A DNA stretch of 64,000 nucleotides, taken from Ahaetulla prasina (Eukaryota; Chordata; Lepidosauria; Squamata; Colubridae). The stretch covers positions 159,720,502-159,784,501 of the forward strand of contig NC_080541.1 in the NCBI RefSeq assembly GCF_028640845.1, written 5' to 3'. A program made the translations under genes and the position numbers. Of this stretch, positions 47,151 through 56,947 are shown piece after piece. The notes under the pieces are model-generated. The model was not told the DNA's origin and ran no database searches. It was given only the letters and a program-made list of their open reading frames with translations. Position 1 is the stretch's first letter. Every line of letters starts with the position of its first letter.

Positions 47151-47353
47151 TATTTGGGTCTTTTCCCATGTAAGGTTGAGGGTATCTGGGTGACATTTCG
47201 ACGAGGACTCACTCATCATCTTCAGGCTGGTGCTTTCGGCTTCGTGCCCATGTGAGCACAAAGTCGAAAGCACCAGCCTGAAGATGATGAGTGGGACCTC
47301 ATCGAAACATCGCCAAGATACCCTCAACCTTACATGGGAAAAGACCCGAACAT
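47151..47353. mobile_element. PLE-type inverted repeat, subfamily A
   Basis: Arms 47151-47242 and 47261-47353 are reverse complements at most positions (TTTTCCCATGTAAGGTTGAG versus CTCAACCTTACATGGGAAAA), with an 18-nt spacer. Related to subfamily B but clearly diverged. A (TA)n run follows (47360-47373). Confidence 0.8.
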
Positions 47354-47371
47354 ACCAAATATATATATATA

Positions 47372-48300
47372 TAGGTCTTTGGTTGTTCGGGTTTTCTCCC
47401 GTGTAAAATTGGAAATGTCTTGGCAACGTTTCGACGAAGTCTCATTCGTCATCTTCAGGCTTCAGCTTCGTGCTTCTGGGAGCAATGTGTGATCGCAGCT
47501 GTTTCTTCCTTTTAACTGCTAGTGGGGGTTTGAACTGATTGGGTGGGAGCTTGGCTGTGCTCTGATTGGATGGAGGTTTTTTTGTGCTCTGATTTGCTGG
47601 GGGTGTGTCCTGTTTGGGTGGGGGCTTGGTTGTGCTCAATTTAGTCTGTGTTGCAGGGGGATTGAGATAGAAAAACGCCCACACAGCATGAACAAACGAG
47701 ATGATACCTCCCGCCTACCAGCCATTTGGAAACCCGCCCTTATTGACAAACGAGTCCCTAACATGAGGAATGACACCAGACCCACACTCACGAGGTCCAC
47801 ACAGGATGTCACCACTGCACATCAACCCAGAAAGCAGACCCAAACCCACACTGATCATGAAGCACGACCAAGGACCAGAAGCCAGACCGCAGCTGCAACT
47901 TTAGCCATTTCAAACCCCTCCAATCCATACATGTAGCAGACTGACACCCACTATGAAGATGTAGCACCACCACAAAGCCAAACAACAGCTATGCAGCTCA
48001 CCAGCTCAAATCCCCCTGCAACACAGACTAAATTGAGCACAACCAAGCCCCCACCCAAACAGGACACACCCCCAGCCAATCAGAGCACAAAAAAACCTCC
48101 ATCCAATCAGAGCACAGCCAAGCTCCCACCCAATCAGTTCAAACCCCCACTAGCAGTTAAAAGGAAGAAACAGCTGCGATCACACATTGCTCCCAGAAGC
48201 ACGAAGCTGAAGCCTGAAGATGACGAATGAGACTTCGTCGAAACGTTGCCAAGACATTTCCAATTTTACACGGGAGAAAACCCGAACAACCAAAGACCTA
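47372..48300. mobile_element. PLE-type inverted repeat, subfamily B, 292-bp arms
   Basis: Arms 47372-47663 and 48009-48300 are reverse complements; I see one clear mismatch (ATTTGCTG versus ATTGGCTG). They would encode the same Pro/Gln/Thr-rich 80-codon peptide from each side (KPPPKQDTPPANQSTKKPPS). The 345-bp spacer has a different Thr-rich frame (47688-47936). The arm ends match the terminal fragment beside the Penelope-like RT at 607-681, which identifies the family. No RT is present. Confidence 0.85.
48201..48268 (+). ncRNA. Hammerhead-like RNA motif in PLE terminal repeat (candidate)
   Basis: CTGAAGA (fits the hammerhead box CUGANGA), T, then a 6-bp hairpin GACGAA/TTCGTC, then GAAAC, then a short hairpin GTTGCCAAGAC. 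Related copies keep both hairpins with compensatory changes. The junction next to the first stem and the cleavage-site base do not fit the classical consensus, so activity is doubtful. Confidence 0.4.
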
Positions 48301-48348
48301 CATAATGATTAAGTAAGATGGATGAGATGTAACCCATGGTAATGATAG

Positions 48349-48615
48349 TGTTGACACCACACTGAAAGAAGCTGCTGGAAGTTAGAATAGTCACTAGGCA
48401 TCCCCAGAAGGGGGCCCAGAGACAGATTTTGCCCACCAAAAGTTAAGTTGTGTTGTGAGGTAAACATCTTCAACCAATCAAAACTGTTGATGTCATCTAG
48501 GATGTATATAAATGCCTATTGTGAGGACATGCTTGGCAACTGTAGCCTCAAGCATGAGCGCTTCATTTTTGTGCAGAAATAAAGGTCTAAATGTGTTTCC
48601 ACTCACCTCTGTACT
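48349..48615 (+). mobile_element. Probable solo LTR
   Basis: Begins TGTTGACACCAC and shows, in order, CCAAT (48474), TATATAAAT (48505), and AATAAA (48578) about 35 bp before the proposed end. GATAG occurs on both sides (48344-48348, 48616-48620). The 3' terminus is CT rather than CA, so the boundary is provisional. Confidence 0.55.
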
Positions 48616-48815
48616 GATAGGCTAATTCACACGAGGTGAAACAAACAATATGAAAACTGTATATTTAATTCAGTATATGTAACACCAACTCATTTGTAGG
48701 AATAATACTAGTCTACTTCACAGGTACTCGGCCTTTGGTACTTATGTATAATTGCAACATATGGGATAGTTGTATTTCTGGATAACAGAAATGGATCATA
48801 CTAAATCATCTATGT

Positions 48816-48932
48816 CAGAGGTGGGGAGCTATGGCCACTTCGTGACCTGTGGACTTCAACTTCCAGAATTCCTGAGCCAGCCATGGGAGTTGAAATCCAC
48901 AGGTCATAAAAGGGCCATAGTTCCACACCCTG
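48816..48932. mobile_element. Short hAT-like MITE with perfect target duplication
   Basis: 117 bp with ends CAGAGGTGGGGAGCTATGGC and GCCATAGTTCCACACCCTG, and inner inverted segments (CCTGTGGACTTCAACTTCC and GGAGTTGAAATCCACAGG). ATCTATGT flanks both sides (48808-48815, 48933-48940). Confidence 0.93.
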
Positions 48933-48940
48933 ATCTATGT

Positions 48941-50692
48941 GGTAAGGCCAACCAGGTCAGTCTTCAGACGTATCATTTCACATACTGTACCTCGGCTTCA
49001 AATTTTCAAATCGGTGACCAATTTGCAGTTTGGTTACGTAAGACTTCCCTGGTGGACTGTTGTTTATATCTAGTAAGCTACATTTGGCATTAGCTGCTTG
49101 GTAGTAACAAATTGTAAAATTAGTTTAAATAGTGTTTTACTGAGGGTACTGTAATATTAGACTTTAAAAGTTAAGTCTCACAAGAAACTGTGGAGTCCAT
49201 ACTTGCTTGATTTTGAACCAATCATTAGGCCTTCATTTTCATTACAACCATTGCTCTAAACTCTTTGGAGGAGGGATATAACAAACTCTATCCAATATTA
49301 AAAGTCTATGTACACAGTCTCTCAACTGGGATCCACTGTCCAGCTCTCCTTCACAATCTCCATGTATTATCCAAATCTAGGCAAACTTTCAAAACAGATT
49401 TGGGAGTGGATGGAAAATTAGAGTAAAGTATTATTAATCATATACACTGTTGGCAGCATGACATCACCAGTAGACTGATAACACTGAATCAAAACCAATC
49501 TATTTAATAAATCTCAATTTCCTAAGCACTAACAATAATAAATATGTGAAGACATATGGTTTTGAAAAGTTTTATAGTTTACAAAAATTAAATCTGAGAA
49601 GATATTTGGTATGCTTCTGACAATTAACCAGAGTAAAAGTTTTCTGCTAGTCAGAAAAATGTTCTCTATTATTCAAAATATTCTCCAATCTTTGTCAATA
49701 ATATCATAATAATTTTAAGCAACTTATTGTAAGTGAAATATTTGCCCAACAGTTGAGAGAAGCTGCATAATGCTTTCATTATATAATACTGATGTATTAT
49801 TATATGATATTGTCTGATCTAGTATTATTGATGTTACCTTTGCCTTCCTGAATATGTTTGCAGATTTATAATAATAATAATTAGCTCTTCTAGAATTTAC
49901 AGTCAAGCCAGTAGCAGAAAATCCTACTCTTGTTTCTAGTATCTTGTTTGATCAAGTTCGGTACAGAAGTTCTCAAGCCAAAGAGACAGAAAGGGAAGTA
50001 AAAAAATGCAAAAACAAAACAAAAATCAATTTAAAAAATACAGAGCAAAAATAATGCTAGATTGATCACAACAACTAAAGACAAAGGAGAAAATAAGTAA
50101 AGAAGAATGGCAAATTTTATGGGGGAGAACTGAATGCTTGTTTTACCACAGGTCATTATACAGAGAGACTTGAACAATTCTTTAAAGCAAATGAGATAGT
50201 TATAGAAAAAAAGACACCGTTTTACTGAGTGGTATGAACATCAAATCATATAGCTCATTAACAAGTTTACAGGCCTCACAGCAGCCCTCACAATTTACAT
50301 TTGCAGAACTAGTTTAAAAATGCAGGAACATACGGCATCAAAATGATTATTGATTGCAGTCTTTCCAGTTTAAAAAGCACAAAGCAGCAAAGGGAAAGTA
50401 TACTGTAGCATACAGAGATGATATTAACAAGCAAATTTAGTGAAGAGCTAAATGATACATTGAGAAATTGGGTAGTTTATAGAATTATGAAAATGCAAAA
50501 TAAAGAACTTCAACAGGTAGATGGAATATTTAGAAAATATTTTGAAATGGCAGTTGTCATAATAGATGCCTAGATATACTATAGAACTAAAACAGAGGTA
50601 AAAACTAATGTGAATAAACTTGCTACAGATAATCAGTCAAACACCACTTTAAAGAAATGTAGGACTATATATCATATAGATGAAGAATCTTC
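48941..50692. other. Unique AT-rich intron
   Basis: Nothing recognised. Confidence 0.5.
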
Positions 50693-50700
50693 TAGTAAAC

Positions 50701-50933
50701 CAGCGGTGAAATCCCCCCGGTTCCATCCGGCTCACCGAACCAGTAGTGTCAGCAGCAGGAGGCTCTGCCCACCTGCTGCAACGTTATTACATCCTGTTTT
50801 TTTACCATCTGCGCATGCACAGGTTCTGCATATGCACAGATTCTGCGCATACACAGAGGAGGTGCACACGTGCATAGCGTGCACACACTCCCATTCCCAA
50901 ACCGGTAGCAAATGTAAGTGGGTTTCACCACTG
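50701..50933. mobile_element. hAT-like MITE with perfect target duplication
   Basis: Ends CAGCGGTGAAATCC and GGGTTTCACCACTG, 233 bp. TAGTAAAC flanks both sides (50693-50700, 50934-50941). The interior has several TTCTGCGCAT/GCGCATGCACA units. Confidence 0.95.
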
Positions 50934-51249
50934 TAGTAAACCTGTAGTATCATATGTGAAATGAGAGCAGTAATGGCTAATATTAGATAAGACTGGCAAA
51001 AACATATCAGTGAATGGATACTGGATCTGCCATATCAGTTGTATCAAAAAGTGGATTTGAGCAACTTATTATAGATGCTACATTAAAGCCATTCAGAAAT
51101 ATAAGAAATACAATCAAAACCTGTCTTAAAGATAATTTAGGAATTATGCCTGAAATTGTAAAATATAATAACTAGCAAGGCATTTCACTGCTTACATGTT
51201 GTGAAAGCACACTGGCCAGCTCTCTGGCATGATGGTTATTTTAAGCAGC

Positions 51250-51655
51250 TGCAGCTGGAATTCAGCTCCATTCTAGGTGCACTGGGTTGCAGTTGTCAAA
51301 CACGATGCCAACTTACAATGATAGTCCCAGCAATTTCAGCTTTAGTCATTAGACAAATCCTATGTGATCATTAAGTGTGACATCATATGGTTGCCATTTG
51401 CAACTCCTGTCAGTTTCCCATTAACTTTGCTTGTTGGAAGCCGGCAGCAAAGGTCTCAAATAGCAGTCACGTGATTCCAGGACACTGTAACTATTGTAAT
51501 TGCAAGCTGGGTGCCACATGCCTGAATCACAATCATGTGACCATGGGAATGCTGCAATGGTTGCAACTTCAAGAATGGAGCATAACTTTTCCCATTCAGC
51601 ACCACCATAACTTCAAACAGCCAGTCATCAAATACTTGTTAACCAAAGTTTATTT
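51250..51655. mobile_element. AGTCCTC-type MITE, strongly diverged
   Basis: TCCCATTAACTTTGCTTGTT, CACGTGATTCCAGGACACTG and CATGTGACCATGGGAATGCT correspond to the interior of the copy at 43172. Ends not recognisable. Confidence 0.6.
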
Positions 51656-51800
51656 ATATTCGAGAATGGTATTGGCACATGCACATGAAAGTTAAAATAG
51701 CATCACAGAAGAATGCCAGTCCTAAGTTGCACAAAGTAGACAAAGGCTTTGGAATTCTTTCCAGAGCTGTTTATATCCCATGTCATTGTGATTCTAATAG

Positions 51801-51976
51801 CGAACAGAACGGAACGGAACAGAACAGAACAGAACAGAACAGAACAGAACAGAATAGAATAGAATAGAATAGAATAGAATAGAATTCTTTATTGGCCAAG
51901 TGTGATTGGACACACAAGGAATTTATCTTGATGCATATGCTTTCAGTTTACATAAAAGAAACAGTATGTTCATCAA

Positions 51977-51977
<1 letters not shown>
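51801..51977 (-). mobile_element. L3 LINE 3' tip with (AACAG)n/(AATAG)n tail
   Basis: About eight GAACA/GGAAC units and seven GAATA units, then TTCTTTATTGGCCAAGTGTG and ACACAAGGAATTTATCTTG. The L2 tail starts immediately after, so one element inserted beside or into the other. Confidence 0.9.
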
Positions 51978-52007
<30 letters not shown>

Positions 52008-53103
52008 TTTCAAATTTATATACCGCCCTATCTCCCTAAGGACTCAGGGCGGTTCACAGGCAGTTAAAATACATATAAATACAAATTAAAAAACAACAAT
52101 TAAAAAACTTATTCTATTGCCTAATTTAAAAACAATATAAATAATAAAAAACCCCTTAAAACCAATAACTTTAAAATCTAATCCAGTCCCGCGCAGATGA
52201 ATAAGTGCGTTTAAGCTCATGACGAAGGTTCGGAGGTCCGGAAGTTGACAAAGTCCTGGGGGGAGTTCGTTCCAGAGGGTGGGAGCCCCCACAGAGAAGG
52301 CCCTTCCCCTGGGTGTCGCCAGACGGCACTGCCTAGCTGACGGCACCCTGAGGAGTCCCTCTCTGTGGGAGCGCACGGGTCGGTGAGAGGTATTTGGAAG
52401 CAGTAGGCGGTCCCGTAAATAGCCCGGCCCTATGCCATGGAGCGCTTTAAAGATTGTCACCAACACCTTGAAGCGCACCGGAAGGCCACAGGTAGCCAGT
52501 GCAGTCTGCGCAGGATAGGTAACACGGAGCCCCGAGGGCTCCCTCTATCACCCGCGCAGCCGCGTTCTGGACCAACTGAAGCCTCCGGATGCCCCTCAAG
52601 GGGAGCCCCATGTAGAGAGCATTGCAGTAATCCAGGCGAGACGTCACGAGGGCGTGAGTGACCGTGCATAAGGCATCCCAGTCTAGAAAGGGGCGCAACT
52701 GGCGCACCAGGCGAACCTGGTGAAAAGCTCTCCTGGAGACGGCCGTCAAATGGTCTTCAAAAGACAGCCGTTCATCCAGGAGAACGCCCAGATTGCGCAC
52801 CCTCTCCATCGGGGCCAATGACTCGCCCCCAACAGTCAGCCGAGGACTCAGCTGACTGTACCGGGATGCCGGCATCCACAGCCACTCAATCTTGGAGGGA
52901 TTGAGCTTGAGCCCGTTTCTCCCCATCCAGACCCGTACGGCCTCCAAACACCGGGACAGCACTTCGATAGCTTCATTGGGGTGGCCCGGTGTGGAAAAGT
53001 ACAGCTGGGTGTCATCAGCGTACAGCTGGTACCTCACACCGAAGCCACTGATGATCTCACCCAGCGGCTTCATATAGATGTTGAACAGAAGGGGCGAGAG
53101 AAT
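51978..53103 (-). mobile_element. L2 LINE, 5'-truncated copy with (ATT)n tail
   Basis: On plus it opens with nine ATT units, then TATACCGCCCTATCTCCC and the 3' UTR. The minus strand encodes the C-terminal third of ORF2 in two frames: 53073-52447 has [18 protein letters not shown] (RT catalytic motif) and [20 protein letters not shown]; 52478-52086 has the C-terminus [12 protein letters not shown]. The frame break is near 52,470-52,530. Confidence 0.92.
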
Positions 53104-53302
53104 AACAGCTGAACTGTCCCAATCTGTGCTAATTTTAAAGTTTAGTCAATCTACTCTAACAGTCTGAGCAATACTTGTTGGCTAGAATTGAGGACATCTG
53201 TAATAATCTCATTAGAAGACAACATTTGAGTAACATAGACATAGGAGGAATCTATTTATCAATGAAAATAGAAGACGAGACCAAGGTACTTATTTATGAA
53301 AG

Positions 53303-53303
<1 letters not shown>
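53104..53303. other. Unique spacer between two L2 copies
   Basis: Short AT-rich intron sequence. Confidence 0.5.
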
Positions 53304-53378
<75 letters not shown>

Positions 53379-53568
53379 TTTGATTTTTATACCGCCCTTC
53401 TCCCGAAGGACTCAGGGCAGTTTACGGCCAAATAAAACCACAATGGATAGATACAGAATAAAAACAATAATTAAAAAACTTATTAAATATGGCCACAAAT
53501 TTAAAATAGATTTAAAACAGTAAAACCCACATTAAAATTTAAAACCAGATAATAAACTTCTAAAAAAT

Positions 53569-54993
53569 CTATGCCAGTCCTGCGCGAATAAATAAAAGCG
53601 TCTTCAGCTGGTGGCAAAAGGTCCGAAGGTCAGCAAGTTGACGAAGTCCTGGGGGAAGTTCGTTCCAGAGGGTGGGAGCCCCCACAGAGAAGGCCCTTTC
53701 CCTGGGGGCCGCCAGCCGACATTGCTTGGCTGATGGTACCGTGAGGAGTCCCTCTCTGTGTGAGCGCACGGGTCGGTGAGAGGCAAACGGTGGCAGTAGG
53801 TGGTCCCGTAAGTAACCCGGTCCTAAGCCATGGAGCGCTTTGAAGGTGGTAACCAACACCTTGAAGTGCACCCGAAAGACCACAGGCAGCCAGTGCAGCT
53901 TGCGCAGGAGTGGTGTTACATGGGAGCCACGAGTGGCTCCCTCTGTCACCCACGCAGCTGCATTCTGAACCAACTGGAGCCTTCGGGTGCTCTTCAAGGG
54001 GAGCCCCATGTAGAGAGCATTGCAGTAGTCCAGGTGAGATGTAACAAGAGCATGAGTGACTGTGCATAAGGCGTCCTGGTCAAGGAAGGGGCGCAACTGG
54101 CGGATCAGGCGTACCTGATAAAAAGCTCTCCTGGAGATGGTCATCAAATGTTCTTCAAAAGACAACCGTCCATCCAGGAGAACGCCTAGCTTGCGCACCC
54201 TTTCCATAGGGGCCAGTAACTCGCCCCCAACAGTCAGCTGTGGTTGCAGCTGACTGTACCGGGGCGCCGGCATCCACAGCCACTCCGTCTTGGAGGGGTT
54301 GAGCATGAGCCTGTTTCTCCCCATCCAGACCCATACGGCTTCCAGGCACTGAGACAGCACGTCGACAGCTTCATTGGGGTGGCCTGGGGTGGAAAAGTAT
54401 AGCTGCGTGTCATCAGCGTACAGTTGGTAACTCACCCCAAAACCACTGATGATCTCACCCAGTGGCTTTATATAGATGTTGAACAGGAGAGGTGAGAGAA
54501 TCGACCCCTGCGGCACCCCACACATGAGGCGCCTCACGGTCAATCTCTGCCCCCCTGCCAACACCGTCTGCGACCGGTCAGAGAGATAGGAGGAGAACCA
54601 CCAATAAACAGTGCTTCCCACTCCCAAACTCCCCAACCGGTGCAGCAGGATACCATGGTCGATGGTATCAAAAGCCGCTGAGAGGTCTAAGAGGACCAGG
54701 GCAGAGGAATAACCCCTGTCCCGAGCCCTCCAGAGATCATCAACCAACGCGACCAAAGCTGTCTCTGTGCTGTAGCCAGGCCGAAAGCCGGACTGGAACG
54801 GGTCTAGATAGACAGTTTCATCCAGGTACTGGGGTAATTGACATGCCACCACACTCTCTACAGCCTTCACCACAAAGCGAAGGTTGGAGACCGGACGATA
54901 ATTTCCTAAAACAGCTGGATCCAGGGAGGGCTTCTTAAGGAGGGGTCTCACCACCGCTTCTTTCAAGGCAGGAGGCACAACCCCTTCCAACAA
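53569..54993 (-). pseudogene. L2 ORF2: reverse transcriptase and C-terminus
   Basis: 474 open codons covering the whole RT. In order: [20 protein letters not shown] (fingers), [40 protein letters not shown] (first catalytic Asp), [39 protein letters not shown] (catalytic YADD), then the thumb and C-terminal [15 protein letters not shown]. All RT motifs look intact. The style ([19 protein letters not shown]) places it in the L2 clade of the CR1 superfamily. A stop just upstream, near 55024, separates it from the linker. It is a retrotransposon enzyme, not a host gene. Confidence 0.92.
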
Positions 54994-55023
54994 AGAAGCA
55001 TTAACAATCCCCCGGAGCCAGCC

Positions 55024-55785
55024 TCATGTCACCTCCTGTGTGGCCAGCACCAACCAGGAGGGACACGGGTCCAATAAACAAGTGGTGGCATTCAACCTCC
55101 CCAGCAACCTGTCCATGTCCTCAGGAGCCACAGGATCAAACCCATCCCAAATAGTCTCAACAAGATGAGTCTCTAACATCTCACCTGGATCAACCCAATT
55201 TTGATCCAACCCGCCCCGAAGCTGAGCGATTTTATCGTGCAGATACACACTGAAATCCTTGGCACGCCCTTGTAGGGGGTCATCCCGCACCTCCTGCTGA
55301 AGAAGAGAGCGGGTCACTCTGAACAGGGCAGCCGGGCAGTTATCTGCTGATGCAATGAGGGAGGAAACGTAGGAATGCTTAGCCTCCCTCAATGCCACTA
55401 GGTAGGTCTGAATATATGACCTAACTAGTGTTTGGTCAGCTTCCGAGTGGCTGGATCTCCAGACACTCTCTAGGCATCTTTTCCGGCGCTTCATCTCCCT
55501 CAGCTTCCCAGAAAACCAAGGAGCTGGTTGAGTTCTATGCCGGGTCAGAGGCTGCAAAGGCACGACACGGTCCAAAGCCCCAGCCGCAGCCCGTTCCCAG
55601 GCTGCAACTAGTTCTTCGGCCGTGCCATGGGCCAGCTCCTCAGGGAACGGCCCAAGCTCCATCAGGAATCTCTCCGGGTCCAACAGGCGCCTGGGACGGA
55701 ACCAGCGCATTGGTCCCGTCTCCCTGCGGTGTTGAGTAGCGGTCCAAAAGTCCAGAAGAAGGAGAGAATGAACTGACCATGACAA
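55024..55785 (-). pseudogene. L2 ORF2: linker between endonuclease and RT
   Basis: 253 open codons. Contains WFSGKLREMKRRKRCLESVW and YIQTYLVALREAKHSYVSSL, followed by LFRVTRSLLQ, the usual basic linker ahead of the RT in L2/CR1 ORF2. It ends at a TGA that falls within the reading frame expected to continue into the RT. Confidence 0.85.
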
Positions 55786-55820
55786 AGGCTCAATAACTAA
55801 ATCTCCTAAATCCAGATCAT

Positions 55821-56189
55821 TCAGCCAGAGATAAAAATCAGATCCAGTGTGCCTCCCCCAATGTGAGTAGGGCCATTAACTACTTGAGTCAGGTCCAAGG
55901 CCGTCATGGGGGCCATGAACTCCCGAGCTGTCATCGATGCCACGCCGGTTGATGGCAAGTTGAAATCCCCCATGACCATAAGTCTAGGGGTCTCAACCGC
56001 CACCCCGGCAAGCACCTTCAACAGCTCAGGCAGGGCTGTTGTCACGCAGCAAGGAGCCAGGTACGTGATCAACAAGCCCACCTGAGTCCTATGACCCCAC
56101 TTCACAAAGAGGGATTCACAACCAGCTATCTGAGGTACAGTGGTCTCCCTTGGTTCTAGACTCTCCTTAATAACAACCGCCACCCCCAC
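55821..56189 (-). pseudogene. L2 ORF2: APE-type endonuclease, central and C-terminal part
   Basis: GVAVVIKESLEPRE, then LMVMGDFNLPSTGV (catalytic Asp/Asn motif) and THIGGGTLDLIFISG. These are the apurinic-endonuclease-like motifs that nick target DNA. A frame break at about 55800 separates it from the linker. Confidence 0.85.
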
Positions 56190-56218
56190 CTACCTTGGGT
56201 CCTCGGCTGATGGAATAC

Positions 56219-56611
56219 TCAGAAACCCGGTGGGCACATTTCAACGAGGGGAACCCCCCCTTCCATGCCCAACCAGGTCTCTGTAATGCCCATAAGGTCC
56301 GCGGGCCCCCCCTGTATAAGGTCACAAATCAGGGGGGCTTTGTTCACCACAGACCGTGCATTGCACAGCATCAACTGAAGGTCCAAGCTCTGAGGATTCA
56401 AGCCACTCAGGGAACAGGAGAAGTCTGAGGGGCCGGGGCGCGCGATTGCTTTTAAACAGCAGGCACGCACCCCCGAAGAACGATATGGCCCCCTGCTTCC
56501 GCCATATCTGCCCCTCCCACTTACCGTGCAGATGGAACCACCCTCACAAACAAGAACATGATCCTCCCCCGTTACCCTCGAACCTACTATAAAAATGCCG
56601 CGAGCACACAC
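56219..56611 (-). pseudogene. L2 ORF2: N-terminus with start of the endonuclease
   Basis: The C-terminal half reads LMLCNARSVVNKAPLICDLI and DLMGITETWLG, the first APE motifs, with the catalytic Glu in TETW. The upstream half has no clear domain and may be the ORF1/ORF2 junction region. A frameshift near 56,200 breaks it from the next part. Confidence 0.8.
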
Positions 56612-56947
56612 AGGAACTGGTCCCCTCCCCGACGGGTTACCCCCAATGCCCGTCCTTTCCCTCCCCCCCCATTAAAAATTCCCTATTTAAAAATCCCCAG
56701 AGGTTCTTCCTAGACGCATGCCACCTCTCTGGGTCCCAAAACCCATCATTAAAGCCAGCCCTCGGTAATGTGGAGGGCCACTCCTGCGAGGCGGGGGCAC
56801 CTCACAGGCGCAAGAGTTCAAGCAGAGAATATCGCATAAAAACAGAAATCAGCAAATGAGTGGATCCGTCCCAAACCGGCAAAGATGTAAACAAAGATGG
56901 TCAAAGATGTTAATCCAATTAGGACCCGGTGAAGTTGGAAGAAATGG

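Larger units (their letters stand above)
53304..56947 (-). mobile_element. Nearly full-length L2 LINE
   Basis: About 3.6 kb. Tail (ATTT)n at 53304-53381 on plus, then a 3' UTR with ATACCGCCCTTCTCCCGAAG, ORF2 in several pieces from 53569 to 56611, and a GC-rich 5' region up to about 56947. The 5' boundary is inferred from the fall in GC content. Confidence 0.9.

Noticed and set aside
47442..48230. Two matching 80-codon frames as duplicate genes
   Set aside because: They are the same sequence read from opposite arms of the inverted repeat; no sign of an independent gene.
53569..54993. 474-codon frame as a host gene
   Set aside because: It carries RT motifs ending in YADD and is continuous with an L2 LINE that has its own tail.
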